From positions 4,983-68,982 of the forward strand of contig JBPYFK010000098.1 of NCBI GenBank assembly GCA_051984675.1: a stretch of 64,000 nt of DNA, given 5' to 3'. The notes under the pieces are model-generated. The model was not told the origin of the DNA, ran no database searches, and saw nothing but the letters and a program-made list of their open reading frames with translations. Of the stretch, positions 16,675 through 23,732 are shown in pieces (position 1 is the stretch's first letter; the number at the start of each line of letters is the position of its first letter). The position numbers and the translations under genes were made by a program. This DNA comes from JBPYFK01 sp051984675 (GTDB taxonomy: Bacteria; Actinomycetota; Actinomycetes; Mycobacteriales; Pseudonocardiaceae).

Positions 16675-17460
16675 TCACCCAAGCAGCAGCCCTTCCGGCT
16701 TGGTACGTGTCCGCAACCGGTATCGGACCGGGATCGTGCGCCCCGGGGTCTCCCGGACCGCCCGATCGGCCACCCGCGCCGAGAACTCGATCCCGAGCAC
16801 GGCCGCCAGGCTCCCCCGGTCTTCGAATCGCCAGAGCGTGTCGACGCGGGTGCTGCTCAAGCCGTGCCGCTCGAAGAACTCCTCGACCGCGCCGGGGTCG
16901 TAGTGCGGCATGTCCGCGCGCATCCAGTCGCCGTACGGCGAGCAGGAGGCGTCGAGATCGACGATCGCGAGCGTGCCACCCGGGCGCAACACCCGATCGG
17001 CCTCCAGCAACCCCGGCTCGCAGCCGGGACCGAAGAAGTACGCGGTCCGCGCGTGCACCAGGTCCACGCTGGCGTCCGGCAGCGGAAGGCGCTGCGCGGG
17101 AGCCACCCGCACGTCCACACCGCGTTGGAACTCGGCGGACTGCCTGGCCATCCGCTCCCGGGCGCGGCGCGCCAGCGGGGGATGCGGCTCGACACCGATC
17201 ACCGTGCGCGCCGTCGCGGCGAACAGCGGCAGGTGGAAGCCGTCACCGCAGCCGACGTCCACGACATCGCGGCCCGCCCAGTCGCACCGGGCACGCAGCG
17301 CCGACCACACCATGCCGGTCACGTCCTGCGCGCGGTTCTCGGCTTCGTAGACCTCAGGCCAACGCCAGATGTTCGGGCTCGGGGTGACGGTGACGGTGAC
17401 GGTGTCCGCGCCCGTGTCCCGTGCACCGCGCGTCACTTCAGGAATCCATGCAAAGCGCAT
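16675..17460 (-). CDS. Class I SAM-dependent methyltransferase
   Basis: 261-residue Rossmann-fold methyltransferase. Motif I is VVDVGCGDGFHLPLF near residue 66, the acidic end of strand 2 is VIGVEPHP near 88, motif post-I PDASVDLVHARTAYFF follows near 128, and RVLRPGGTLAIVDLD near 155 is the usual motif III. This is the generic UbiE/methyltransf_11 layout; the substrate cannot be predicted. The N-terminus includes DTVTVTVTP from a hexanucleotide GGTGAC repeat (17383-17406), so the true start could lie after it. No ribosome-binding site is visible at the ATG. Located 33 bp upstream of the cdsA 3' end side region, but on the same strand and downstream in transcription of cdsA. Confidence 0.82.
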   Translation of the reverse strand: MRFAWIPEVTRGARDTGADTVTVTVTPSPNIWRWPEVYEAENRAQDVTGMVWSALRARCDWAGRDVVDVGCGDGFHLPLFAATARTVIGVEPHPPLARRARERMARQSAEFQRGVDVRVAPAQRLPLPDASVDLVHARTAYFFGPGCEPGLLEADRVLRPGGTLAIVDLDASCSPYGDWMRADMPHYDPGAVEEFFERHGLSSTRVDTLWRFEDRGSLAAVLGIEFSARVADRAVRETPGRTIPVRYRLRTRTKPEGLLLG

Positions 17461-17493
17461 TGATCATCGACTTCAGCTCTCACCGGGTGGCTG

Positions 17494-18339
17494 TCACGGG
17501 GTCGGCAGCAGCACCGAGAGCATCATCCATGCCACCACCGCGGACGGCAGCAGCGAGTCCATCCGGTCCATGATGCCCCCGTGGCCAGGCAACAGGTTGC
17601 CCATGTCCTTGATCCCCAGATCCCGCTTGATCAGCGATTCGAGCAGGTCGCCCGCGGTCGAACTCCCGACCACGGCCGCCCCGACCAGCACGCCCTGCCA
17701 CCAGTGGCCCGCCAGCAGGAACACGACTGCCAGCGCTCCCGCGACCGTGCCCGCCAGCATCGACCCGGCGAAGCCCTCCCACGACTTCTTCGGGCTGATC
17801 GACGGGGCCATCGGATGCTTGCCGAGGAACACTCCTGACGCGTACCCGGCGGTGTCGGAGGCCACCACGCAGATCATGAAGGACAGCACCCGGAAAGCGC
17901 CGTCCGGCGGGACCACCAGCATCGCCGCGAACGTGGCGAACATCGGAACGTAGGCGGCGGTGAACACCGACGCGGTCACATCGCGCACGTAACCGTCGAC
18001 GCCGCCGCTGAACCGGCACACCAGGCAGGCCAGCACGGTGATCGTGAACGACACCACCAGCCCGCGCAGCCCGAACGGCCAGGACAACCACACCATCGCC
18101 TGGCCCCCGACCAGCACCGGTAACCGGGCGACCCGGACCCCGGCACCGCGCCGGAGCGCGCCAGCCAACTCGACGGTGGAGATCGCGACCGCGATCGCGA
18201 CGATCGGAATGAAAAACTGCCGCACCGTCAGCAGGGACGCGAGGATGGCGCCGCCGAGCACCACCCCGACCGCGATGGCCGCCCGGAGATCGCGCCCCGC
18301 CCGGGACGGGTGCGAAGGTGGGGGAGCATCGGCTTTCAT
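17494..18339 (-). CDS. cdsA: Phosphatidate cytidylyltransferase
   Basis: Integral membrane enzyme making CDP-diacylglycerol from phosphatidate and CTP, precursor of cardiolipin, phosphatidylinositol and phosphatidylethanolamine. The 281-residue protein has 7-8 hydrophobic helices and the family signature near the C-terminus: SPKKSWEGFAGS near 190, then GDLLESLIKRDLGIKDMG and LLPGHGGIMDRMDS, with the metal-binding Asp pair. The ATG at 18339 is preferred (GAAGGTGAGG upstream); the frame is open to 18375. It follows frr with a 54-bp gap that contains an 18-bp duplication, as in the conserved rpsB-tsf-pyrH-frr-cdsA order of actinobacteria. Confidence 0.94.
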   Translation of the reverse strand: MKADAPPPSHPSRAGRDLRAAIAVGVVLGGAILASLLTVRQFFIPIVAIAVAISTVELAGALRRGAGVRVARLPVLVGGQAMVWLSWPFGLRGLVVSFTITVLACLVCRFSGGVDGYVRDVTASVFTAAYVPMFATFAAMLVVPPDGAFRVLSFMICVVASDTAGYASGVFLGKHPMAPSISPKKSWEGFAGSMLAGTVAGALAVVFLLAGHWWQGVLVGAAVVGSSTAGDLLESLIKRDLGIKDMGNLLPGHGGIMDRMDSLLPSAVVAWMMLSVLLPTP

Positions 18340-18374
18340 CCCGGCCTCACCTTCGCACTGACCAGCCGTCACCA

Positions 18375-18406
18375 CTCAGACCTCAAGCCGCCCTCAGACC
18401 TCAAGC
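18375..18406. repeat. 18-bp duplication spanning the frr stop codon
   Basis: CTCAGACCTCAAGC occurs at 18375-18388 and 18393-18406, a period of 18 bases. On the minus strand the upstream copy encodes the last residues LEV and the TGA of frr; the downstream copy repeats that end, including the stop, just outside the gene. Confidence 0.85.
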
Positions 18407-18951
18407 AGCTCAGCTTCCTTGTGCTTGACCAGCTCATCCACCTGCGCCACGAAGCGGTGGGTGATGTTCTCCAGCTCCTTCTCGCCCCGGACCCCCTCGT
18501 CCTCGCCGACCTCGCCCTCCTTGACGTGGCGGTCGATCTCCTCTTTGACCTTGCGGCGGATGCCCCGCACGGAGATCTTGGCCTCCTCGCCCTTGTGCTT
18601 GGCGAGTTTGACCATCTCCTTGCGCCGCTCCTCGGTCATCTGCGGGATCGACACCCGGATGAGGTTGCCGTCGTCGGTGGGGTTGACGCCCAGGTCCGAG
18701 TCCCGGATCGCTTTCTCCATCGCGCCCAACTGGCTGGCGTCGTACGGCTTGATCACCACCAGCCGGGCCTCGGGCACGTTGATGCTCGCGAGCTGGTTCA
18801 ACGGGGTCGGCGAACCGTAGTAGTCGACGACGATGCCGTTGAACATCGCGGGGTTCGCGCGGCCGGTACGTACCGTGGCCAGATCGTCCTTGGCCACCTC
18901 CACCGCCTTGCGCATCTTCTCCTCGCCTTCGAGAAGAGCTTCGTCGATCAC
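18394..18951 (-). CDS. frr: Ribosome recycling factor
   Basis: Splits post-termination ribosomes together with EF-G. The 185-residue protein has the full RRF pattern: TVRTGRANPAMFNGIVVDYYGSPTP split over residues 27-51, PYDASQLGAMEKAIRDSDLG near 70-90, LIRVSIPQMTEERRKEMVK near 100-120, and a charged C-terminal helix. The GTG start follows AAGGAGCAGCC. It lies downstream of pyrH with a 145-bp gap containing a nested hairpin, and upstream of cdsA. Confidence 0.97.
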   Translation of the reverse strand: MIDEALLEGEEKMRKAVEVAKDDLATVRTGRANPAMFNGIVVDYYGSPTPLNQLASINVPEARLVVIKPYDASQLGAMEKAIRDSDLGVNPTDDGNLIRVSIPQMTEERRKEMVKLAKHKGEEAKISVRGIRRKVKEEIDRHVKEGEVGEDEGVRGEKELENITHRFVAQVDELVKHKEAELLEV

Positions 18952-19031
18952 GGCTGCTCCTTCGTGTGCTGACCGGTGGGAATGGGCTTTGTTGCGTGTT
19001 GCGGACCGTTCACGGGTCGCGTCACCGGAGT

Positions 19032-19061
19032 GGTTCTCCGCTGGTCAGCGTGATGAGAACC
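19032..19061 (-). terminator. Nested hairpin in the pyrH-frr gap
   Basis: GGTTCTC / GAGAACC with an inner CGCTG / CAGCG hairpin lies between pyrH and frr, about 35 bases after the pyrH stop. It could attenuate read-through into frr or protect an mRNA end. Confidence 0.4.
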
Positions 19062-19096
19062 GCGGTGGCGACCAGCATCCAGTATGCTCACGCCGC

Positions 19097-19840
19097 TCAC
19101 GCGGCTGGGGTCCGCACCAGCGTGCCGATCTTCTCACCGTTGACGGCACGCGCGATGTTGCCTTCATGCAGCAGGTTGAACACCAGGATGGGCATGTTGT
19201 TGTCCATGCACAGGCTGAACGCGGTCGTGTCGGCCACCTTCAACCCCTGTTCCAGCACCTCGCGGTGCGTGATGGTCTCGAACAGCTGTGCCTCGGGCGT
19301 GGTCCTGGGATCAGCGCTGTACACGCCGTCCACCCCCTTGGCCATCAGGACGACCTCCGCACCGATCTCCAGGGCGCGCTGGGCAGCGGTGGTGTCAGTG
19401 GAGAAGTACGGCATGCCGACCCCGGCCCCGAAGATCACTACCCGGCCCTTCTCCAGGTGCCGGATCGCCCGGCGCGGGATGTAGGGCTCGGCGACCTGGC
19501 CCATCGTGATCGCCGTCTGCACGCGGGTCTCGATGTCGTGCTCGCGCTCCAGGAAATCTTGCAGCGCCAGGCAGTTCATCACGGTCCCGAGCATGCCCAT
19601 GTAGTCGCCACGGGAGCGCTCCAAGCCGCGTTGCTGGAGTTCGGCGCCACGGAAGAAGTTGCCGCCTCCGATGACGACCGCCACCTCAACACCGTCCTCG
19701 ACGACCTCGGCGATCTGCCGGGCCACGGTCCCGACCACGTCGGGGTCGACACCGACGGAACCGCCGCCGAACATCTCGCCGCCCAGTTTCAGCAGCACAC
19801 GCCGGTACGCGCGGGGTGCGGGCTCGTGGTCGGTCGTCAC
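19097..19840 (-). CDS. pyrH: Uridylate kinase
   Basis: Phosphorylates UMP to UDP in pyrimidine nucleotide synthesis; hexamer of the amino-acid-kinase fold. The 247-residue product has RVLLKLGGEMFGGG near residue 14, VIGGGNFFRGAEL near 57, YMGMLGTVMNCLALQDFLE near 78 and the ATP-binding GAGVGMPYFSTDTTAAQRA near 140, all PyrH-specific. The GTG at 19840 is chosen because AGGAGGA lies 6-12 bases upstream; the frame opens 35 codons earlier, across a terminator-like hairpin. A strong hairpin 18 bases upstream of the start suggests transcriptional control between tsf and pyrH. Confidence 0.96.
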   Translation of the reverse strand: MTTDHEPAPRAYRRVLLKLGGEMFGGGSVGVDPDVVGTVARQIAEVVEDGVEVAVVIGGGNFFRGAELQQRGLERSRGDYMGMLGTVMNCLALQDFLEREHDIETRVQTAITMGQVAEPYIPRRAIRHLEKGRVVIFGAGVGMPYFSTDTTAAQRALEIGAEVVLMAKGVDGVYSADPRTTPEAQLFETITHREVLEQGLKVADTTAFSLCMDNNMPILVFNLLHEGNIARAVNGEKIGTLVRTPAA

Positions 19841-19857
19841 TGGGTCCTCCTGAGAAA

Positions 19858-19890
19858 ACGCCCCGCCCTCGACGAACGAAGGCGGGGCGT
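19858..19890 (-). terminator. Terminator-like hairpin directly before the pyrH ribosome-binding site
   Basis: ACGCCCCGCC / GGCGGGGCGT, a perfect 10-bp stem with a 13-base loop, followed on the minus strand by TTTTCTC and then by AGGAGGACCCA-GTG of pyrH. It looks like an intrinsic terminator of rpsB-tsf that is partly read through, or an attenuator of pyrH. About 140 bases (19891-20029) upstream to tsf hold nothing else visible. Confidence 0.65.
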
Positions 19891-20029
19891 AGACATCGGT
19901 ATCTCGCTCACTGTCGTACCGGCTACGGCGTCCGACGTATAGCACCGTGGCCGGATTCGTGCACTTTCGGACCTGGTACCCAGGCTCTGGACCAACACAG
20001 CTACCAGACCAGCACCGGTGGGTGGCAGG

Positions 20030-20845
20030 TCAGGCCTGACCGACCTCGAAACGGGCGAAGCCGGTCACGGTCACGCCGGCCTCGTCCAGCAGCGCCTTGA
20101 CGGTCTTCTTGTTGTCCTGCACCGACGGCTGGTCCAGCAGCACGTTCTCCTTGAAGAAGCCGTTGAGCCGGCCTTCAATGATCTTCGGCAGGGCCTGCTC
20201 CGGCTTGCCTTCGGCGCGAGCGGTCTCCTCGGCGATCCGGCGCTCGGAGGCCACGATGTCCTCCGGGACGTCGTCGCGGCTGAGGTACGTCGGCTTCAGC
20301 GCCGCGATCTGCATCGCGGCACCCCGCGCGGCCTGCTCGTCGGACCCGGTGTACTGCACCAGCACGCCGACCGCGGGCGGCAGGTCGGCGGCGCGGCGGT
20401 GCAGGTAGGTCGCGACCTGGCCGTCGAACGCGGCCACCCGGCGCAGCTCCAGCTTCTCGCCGATCTTCGCGGCCAGCTCCTGGACCGTCTCGCCCACGGT
20501 CTTGCCGTCCAGGGGCGCGCCCTTGACGACCTCAAGGTCCGAGGAGTTCACGGCCGCCGCGGCCTCGGCCACCTTGTCGGCCAGCGCGATGAACTCGGCG
20601 TTCTTGGCGACGAAGTCGGTCTCGCTGTTGAGCTCGATGAGCACGCCGCCGTGCGAGGCGACCAGGCCCTCGGCGGTGGCGCGCTCGGCGCGCTTGCCCA
20701 CGTCCTTAGCGCCCTTGATGCGCAGGTGCTCCACGGCCTTGTCGAAGTCGCCGCCGGTTTCTTCCAGGGCCTTCTTGCAGTCCATCATGCCGGCGCCGGT
20801 GATCTCACGGAGGCGCTTCACATCGGCCGCACTGTAGTTCGCCAT
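20030..20845 (-). CDS. tsf: Elongation factor Ts
   Basis: Nucleotide exchange factor for EF-Tu. The 271-residue protein shows the N-terminal UBA-like segment VKRLREITGAGMMDCKKAL near residue 9 and the catalytic TDFVAKNAEF near residue 76, which contacts the EF-Tu G domain, followed by core subdomains typical of actinobacteria. Begins 120 bp after rpsB and is separated from it by a 12-bp-stem hairpin, the same attenuated rpsB-tsf arrangement as in E. coli. Confidence 0.97.
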   Translation of the reverse strand: MANYSAADVKRLREITGAGMMDCKKALEETGGDFDKAVEHLRIKGAKDVGKRAERATAEGLVASHGGVLIELNSETDFVAKNAEFIALADKVAEAAAAVNSSDLEVVKGAPLDGKTVGETVQELAAKIGEKLELRRVAAFDGQVATYLHRRAADLPPAVGVLVQYTGSDEQAARGAAMQIAALKPTYLSRDDVPEDIVASERRIAEETARAEGKPEQALPKIIEGRLNGFFKENVLLDQPSVQDNKKTVKALLDEAGVTVTGFARFEVGQA

Positions 20846-20925
20846 CGTGCGTTGTCCGTCCTTGCTCGAAATGTGTCCGCAGCTGTATCAGGTCGGGTGC
20901 TTCACAAGCGGAAAAGGGGAAACGC

Positions 20926-20959
20926 GTTTCGTGCCCGCCGCGATCGACGGGCACGAAAC
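20926..20959 (-). terminator. Attenuator/terminator hairpin between rpsB and tsf
   Basis: GTTTCGTGCCCG / CGGGCACGAAAC, a perfect 12-bp stem with a 10-base loop, begins 7 bases after the rpsB stop. It is followed on the minus strand by GCGTTTCCCCTTTTCC. It probably lowers tsf expression relative to rpsB. Confidence 0.75.
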
Positions 20960-20965
20960 ACCTGG

Positions 20966-21805
20966 TCAGGACTGGGTCGGCTGCTCGCCGGCCGTCGCGT
21001 CCGCGCCAGCGTCGGTGGACCCTGCGAGCAGTTCCTTCTCCCACTCGGCCAGCGGCTCGTCGCTGGCCACACCGGCCTCCGGCTTCGCCTCGCCCTCGAC
21101 GGCCCCGTTCGTGCGACCGCTGCGGGCCATCAGGCCGTCGGCGACGCCGTCAGCCACCACGCGGGTGAGCAGGGCGGCGGAGCGGATCGCGTCGTCGTTG
21201 CCGGGGATCGGGTAGTCGACCTCGTCCGGGTCGCAGTTGGTGTCCAGGATCGCCACGACCGGGATGCCCAGCTTGCGGGCCTCGCCCACGGCGATGTGCT
21301 CCTTCTTGGTGTCCACCACCCAGACGGCGCTGGGCACCTTGGACATGTCCCGGATACCGCCCAGGGTCCGCTCCAGCTTCTCCTTCTCTCGGGTCAGCAT
21401 CAAGATCTCTTTCTTGGTGCGCCCCTCGAAGCCACCGGTCTGCTCCATCGTCTCCAGCTCCTTGAGACGCTGCAGCCGCCGGTGGACGGTCTGGAAGTTG
21501 GTGAGCATGCCGCCCAGCCAGCGCTGGTTCACGTACGGCATGCCGACGCGCAGCGCCTGCTCGGCGATGGCTTCCTGGGCCTGCTTCTTGGTTCCGACGA
21601 ACAGCACCGTCCCGCCGTGCGCGACGGTCTGCTTGACGAAGTCGTACGCCCCGTCGATGTAGGACAGGGTCTGCTGCAGGTCGATGATGTAGATGCCGTT
21701 GCGCTCGGTGAAGATGTAGCGCTTCATCTTCGGGTTCCAGCGGCGGGTCTGGTGCCCGAAGTGCACGCCGCTGTCGAGCAGCTGCTTCATGGTGACGACG
21801 GCCAT
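20966..21805 (-). CDS. rpsB: 30S ribosomal protein S2
   Basis: Small-subunit protein needed for mRNA-bound 30S assembly. The 279-residue product has the S2 signatures LLDSGVHFGHQTRRWNPKM near residue 9, YIIDLQQTLSYIDGAYDFV near 40 and PSAVWVVDTKKEHIAVGEA near 158, and GIPVVAILDTNCDPDEVDY near 180. The C-terminus carries the 40-residue acidic extension usual in actinobacteria. First gene of the rpsB-tsf pair; its promoter must lie in 21806-22110. Confidence 0.97.
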   Translation of the reverse strand: MAVVTMKQLLDSGVHFGHQTRRWNPKMKRYIFTERNGIYIIDLQQTLSYIDGAYDFVKQTVAHGGTVLFVGTKKQAQEAIAEQALRVGMPYVNQRWLGGMLTNFQTVHRRLQRLKELETMEQTGGFEGRTKKEILMLTREKEKLERTLGGIRDMSKVPSAVWVVDTKKEHIAVGEARKLGIPVVAILDTNCDPDEVDYPIPGNDDAIRSAALLTRVVADGVADGLMARSGRTNGAVEGEAKPEAGVASDEPLAEWEKELLAGSTDAGADATAGEQPTQS

Positions 21806-22111
21806 GGCCTGTTTCGCACCTCGTGTCTCGGGCGCGCCGGTGGCCGGCGCGCGGGTTTCGGTTGCCGCGACGGACCGGGTGGCCCACCGCCCTGGTGCCG
21901 CGTCGGCGCCTCACCCAGACCACTCGTAGATGATCCGGGACCGGTGAGAACGTCGCCCCCGTCCGCGGTGATGACCCGCTGACCAGCTAGTACGCCAGTC
22001 CATGGTCATTTCGGAATCCGGGACCGCAGCACGCGAAGTCGGCTCATGCTCACACGAGCCGCGCGGACAGTGTACTTCACCACCGAACCGCCCTGGACCA
22101 GACCAGGCGAT

Positions 22112-22154
22112 TTGTCCACAGGCCAGTTGTCCACAGGTGGCACGGTTGTCCACA
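22112..22154 (+). promoter_or_regulatory. Three DnaA boxes
   Basis: TTGTCCACA, the established actinobacterial DnaA-box consensus, occurs three times in the same orientation at 22112-22120, 22127-22135 and 22146-22154, in the 402-bp gap between the divergent rpsB and M23 genes. No dnaA or dnaN is nearby, so this is not an obvious oriC; a DnaA-titration or DnaA-regulated promoter role is possible. The rest of the gap shows no gene. Confidence 0.6.
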
Positions 22155-22207
22155 GATTCACTGACGGTACTGGCCGGTCCCGCTGGCTGCCGGTCACCTT
22201 GGTGATC

Positions 22208-22771
22208 ATGTGTCTCACTCGTTGTGTGCTGCTCCGCACGCTGGTGTCCGTCCTCCTCCTCGTCCCCGGCACCGTCGCCAGTGCATCAGGGACTGCGGAG
22301 CCCCCGCGGTTCGGCTGGCCGCTCGGCGTCATGCCAGCCCCGGGAAGTCTTGGCCACCCGCAGGTGCTGCGCCCTTTCCAACCGGCGACCAGCGCCTACG
22401 GCCCGGGCCACCGGGGTGTCGACCTCGCCGGAGGCCTCGGTGAACCGGTGCTGGCCGCCGGTGACGGCGTCGTTGTCTACGCCGGCTGGCTGGCGAACCG
22501 CGAGGTGGTGTCGATCGAGCACCCGGGCGGGCTCCGCACCACCTACGAACCGGTGTCCCCGACGGTCCGAAGCGGGCAGCGGGTGGCCCGAGGCCAGCAG
22601 GTCGGCGTGCTCGAACCGGCACCGTCGGAGCACGAAGTGGGCCTGCACTGGGGCGCCCATCGCGGGCGCGAATACCTCGACCCGCTCCGGCTCGTCACCC
22701 AGTCGGTTCGTCTGTTGCCGTGGAGTGCCCCTCCGGAGCCGCCACCCGGAGCTAGGCGTTCTGTTCCGTGA
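22208..22771 (+). CDS. Secreted M23-family (LytM-like) protein, altered active site
   Basis: 187-residue exported protein with signal peptide (TRCVLLRTLVSVLLLVPG then an ASA cleavage site near residue 26) and a LytM/peptidase M23 beta-barrel. The first zinc motif is intact, HRGVDLAGG (HxxxD near residue 72). In the second motif the usual HxH is replaced by GLH in VGLHWGAH near 150, so the catalytic His two residues before the metal His is missing. It may be a non-hydrolytic regulator of cell-wall hydrolases or use another residue. The ATG at 22208 opens directly on the signal peptide; the frame extends back to 22046. Its last 20 bases overlap whiG on the other strand. Confidence 0.85.
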   Translation: MCLTRCVLLRTLVSVLLLVPGTVASASGTAEPPRFGWPLGVMPAPGSLGHPQVLRPFQPATSAYGPGHRGVDLAGGLGEPVLAAGDGVVVYAGWLANREVVSIEHPGGLRTTYEPVSPTVRSGQRVARGQQVGVLEPAPSEHEVGLHWGAHRGREYLDPLRLVTQSVRLLPWSAPPEPPPGARRSVP

Positions 22772-23732
22772 GTTTGCTGCGCAACCGCAGTACCGCGCGT
22801 GTATGCAGCTGGCACACGCGTGACTCGGTCACGCCGAGCACCTTGCCGATTTCGGCCAGAGTGAGATTTTCGAAGTAGTACAGGGTGACCACGATCCGAT
22901 CGCGATCGCTGAGCCGTTCCACCGCCTCGGCCAGCTGCCGGCGGCTGTCCCGGTCCACCAGCGCGGCCACCGGGTCCTCGGCGCGCTCGTCCGGCAACGT
23001 TTCGGCCAGCGACGCGGTATTCCGGCCCGCGCCGATCAGGTCATCGAGCGCGACCACGCTGGTCATCTGAAGCTGCGCGAACAGCTCCCGCAACTCGTCG
23101 ACGGTGATCTCCAGCTCGGTGGCCAACTCCGCGTCGGTCGCGGTGCGCTGAAGCTTCGCTTCGAGTTTCTCCAACGCACGTTCCACATCCCGGGCCCGGC
23201 TGCGTACCGAGCGCGGCACCCAGTCCTGCGCGCGAAGCTCGTCGAGAATCGCTCCGCGGATGCGTTGCATCGCGTACGTCTCGAACTTCAGGCCGCGCTC
23301 GGGTTCGAACTTCTCGATCGCGTCGACGAGGCCGAAGATCCCGGACTGGATCAGGTCGGCCACCTCGACGTGTGAGGGCAAACCTGTACCCAGCCGTCCA
23401 GCGACGTACTTCACCAGCGGCGCGTAGTGCAACACCAACCGGTCACGCAACTCCTGGTGCCGGCTCTCCCCGAACGACTTCCACAGCGCGACGATGCCGG
23501 CTTCGATCTCGTCGGCGCTGCGCTGGTCATCGTCGGCGTCCGCCCGCGCGGGGGCGGTGAACAGGTCGGACACGAACGCCGGGGCGCCGACCCGGTCGAA
23601 GCGCGCGCCGTTGACGCGGTTGACGCGATGGCCGTTCGTGGTTGCCCGATCGGCGGTCAGCCCGGACGTCGACCTCGTCGTCGTGCGGGCACCGTCCCCA
23701 GCGTCGTCAGGAGCGGGGGTGGGTTCGGTCAT
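22752..23732 (-). CDS. whiG: WhiG/FliA-type RNA polymerase sigma factor
   Basis: 326-residue sigma-28-like factor. Region 2 is clear (LVKYVAGRLGTGLPSHVEVADL, then SGIFGLVDAIEKFEPERGLKFE and YAMQRIRGAILDELR, about residues 110-170), region 3 follows with WVPRSVRSRARDVERAL, and region 4 with NLTLAEIGKVLGVTESRVCQLH near 295. In Streptomyces WhiG starts sporulation of aerial hyphae; its role here is inferred to be developmental or motility-like. The first 75 residues are a low-complexity extension. The ATG at 23732 lies inside the end of xerC (26-bp overlap) with GAAGG upstream, so the two are probably translated together. Confidence 0.9.
   Translation of the reverse strand: MTEPTPAPDDAGDGARTTTRSTSGLTADRATTNGHRVNRVNGARFDRVGAPAFVSDLFTAPARADADDDQRSADEIEAGIVALWKSFGESRHQELRDRLVLHYAPLVKYVAGRLGTGLPSHVEVADLIQSGIFGLVDAIEKFEPERGLKFETYAMQRIRGAILDELRAQDWVPRSVRSRARDVERALEKLEAKLQRTATDAELATELEITVDELRELFAQLQMTSVVALDDLIGAGRNTASLAETLPDERAEDPVAALVDRDSRRQLAEAVERLSDRDRIVVTLYYFENLTLAEIGKVLGVTESRVCQLHTRAVLRLRSKLTEQNA

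Noticed and set aside
20018..21982. Plus-strand open frame of 654 codons opposite tsf and rpsB
   Set aside because: Antisense shadow of two unmistakable ribosomal/translation genes; no recognisable motif or start signal.
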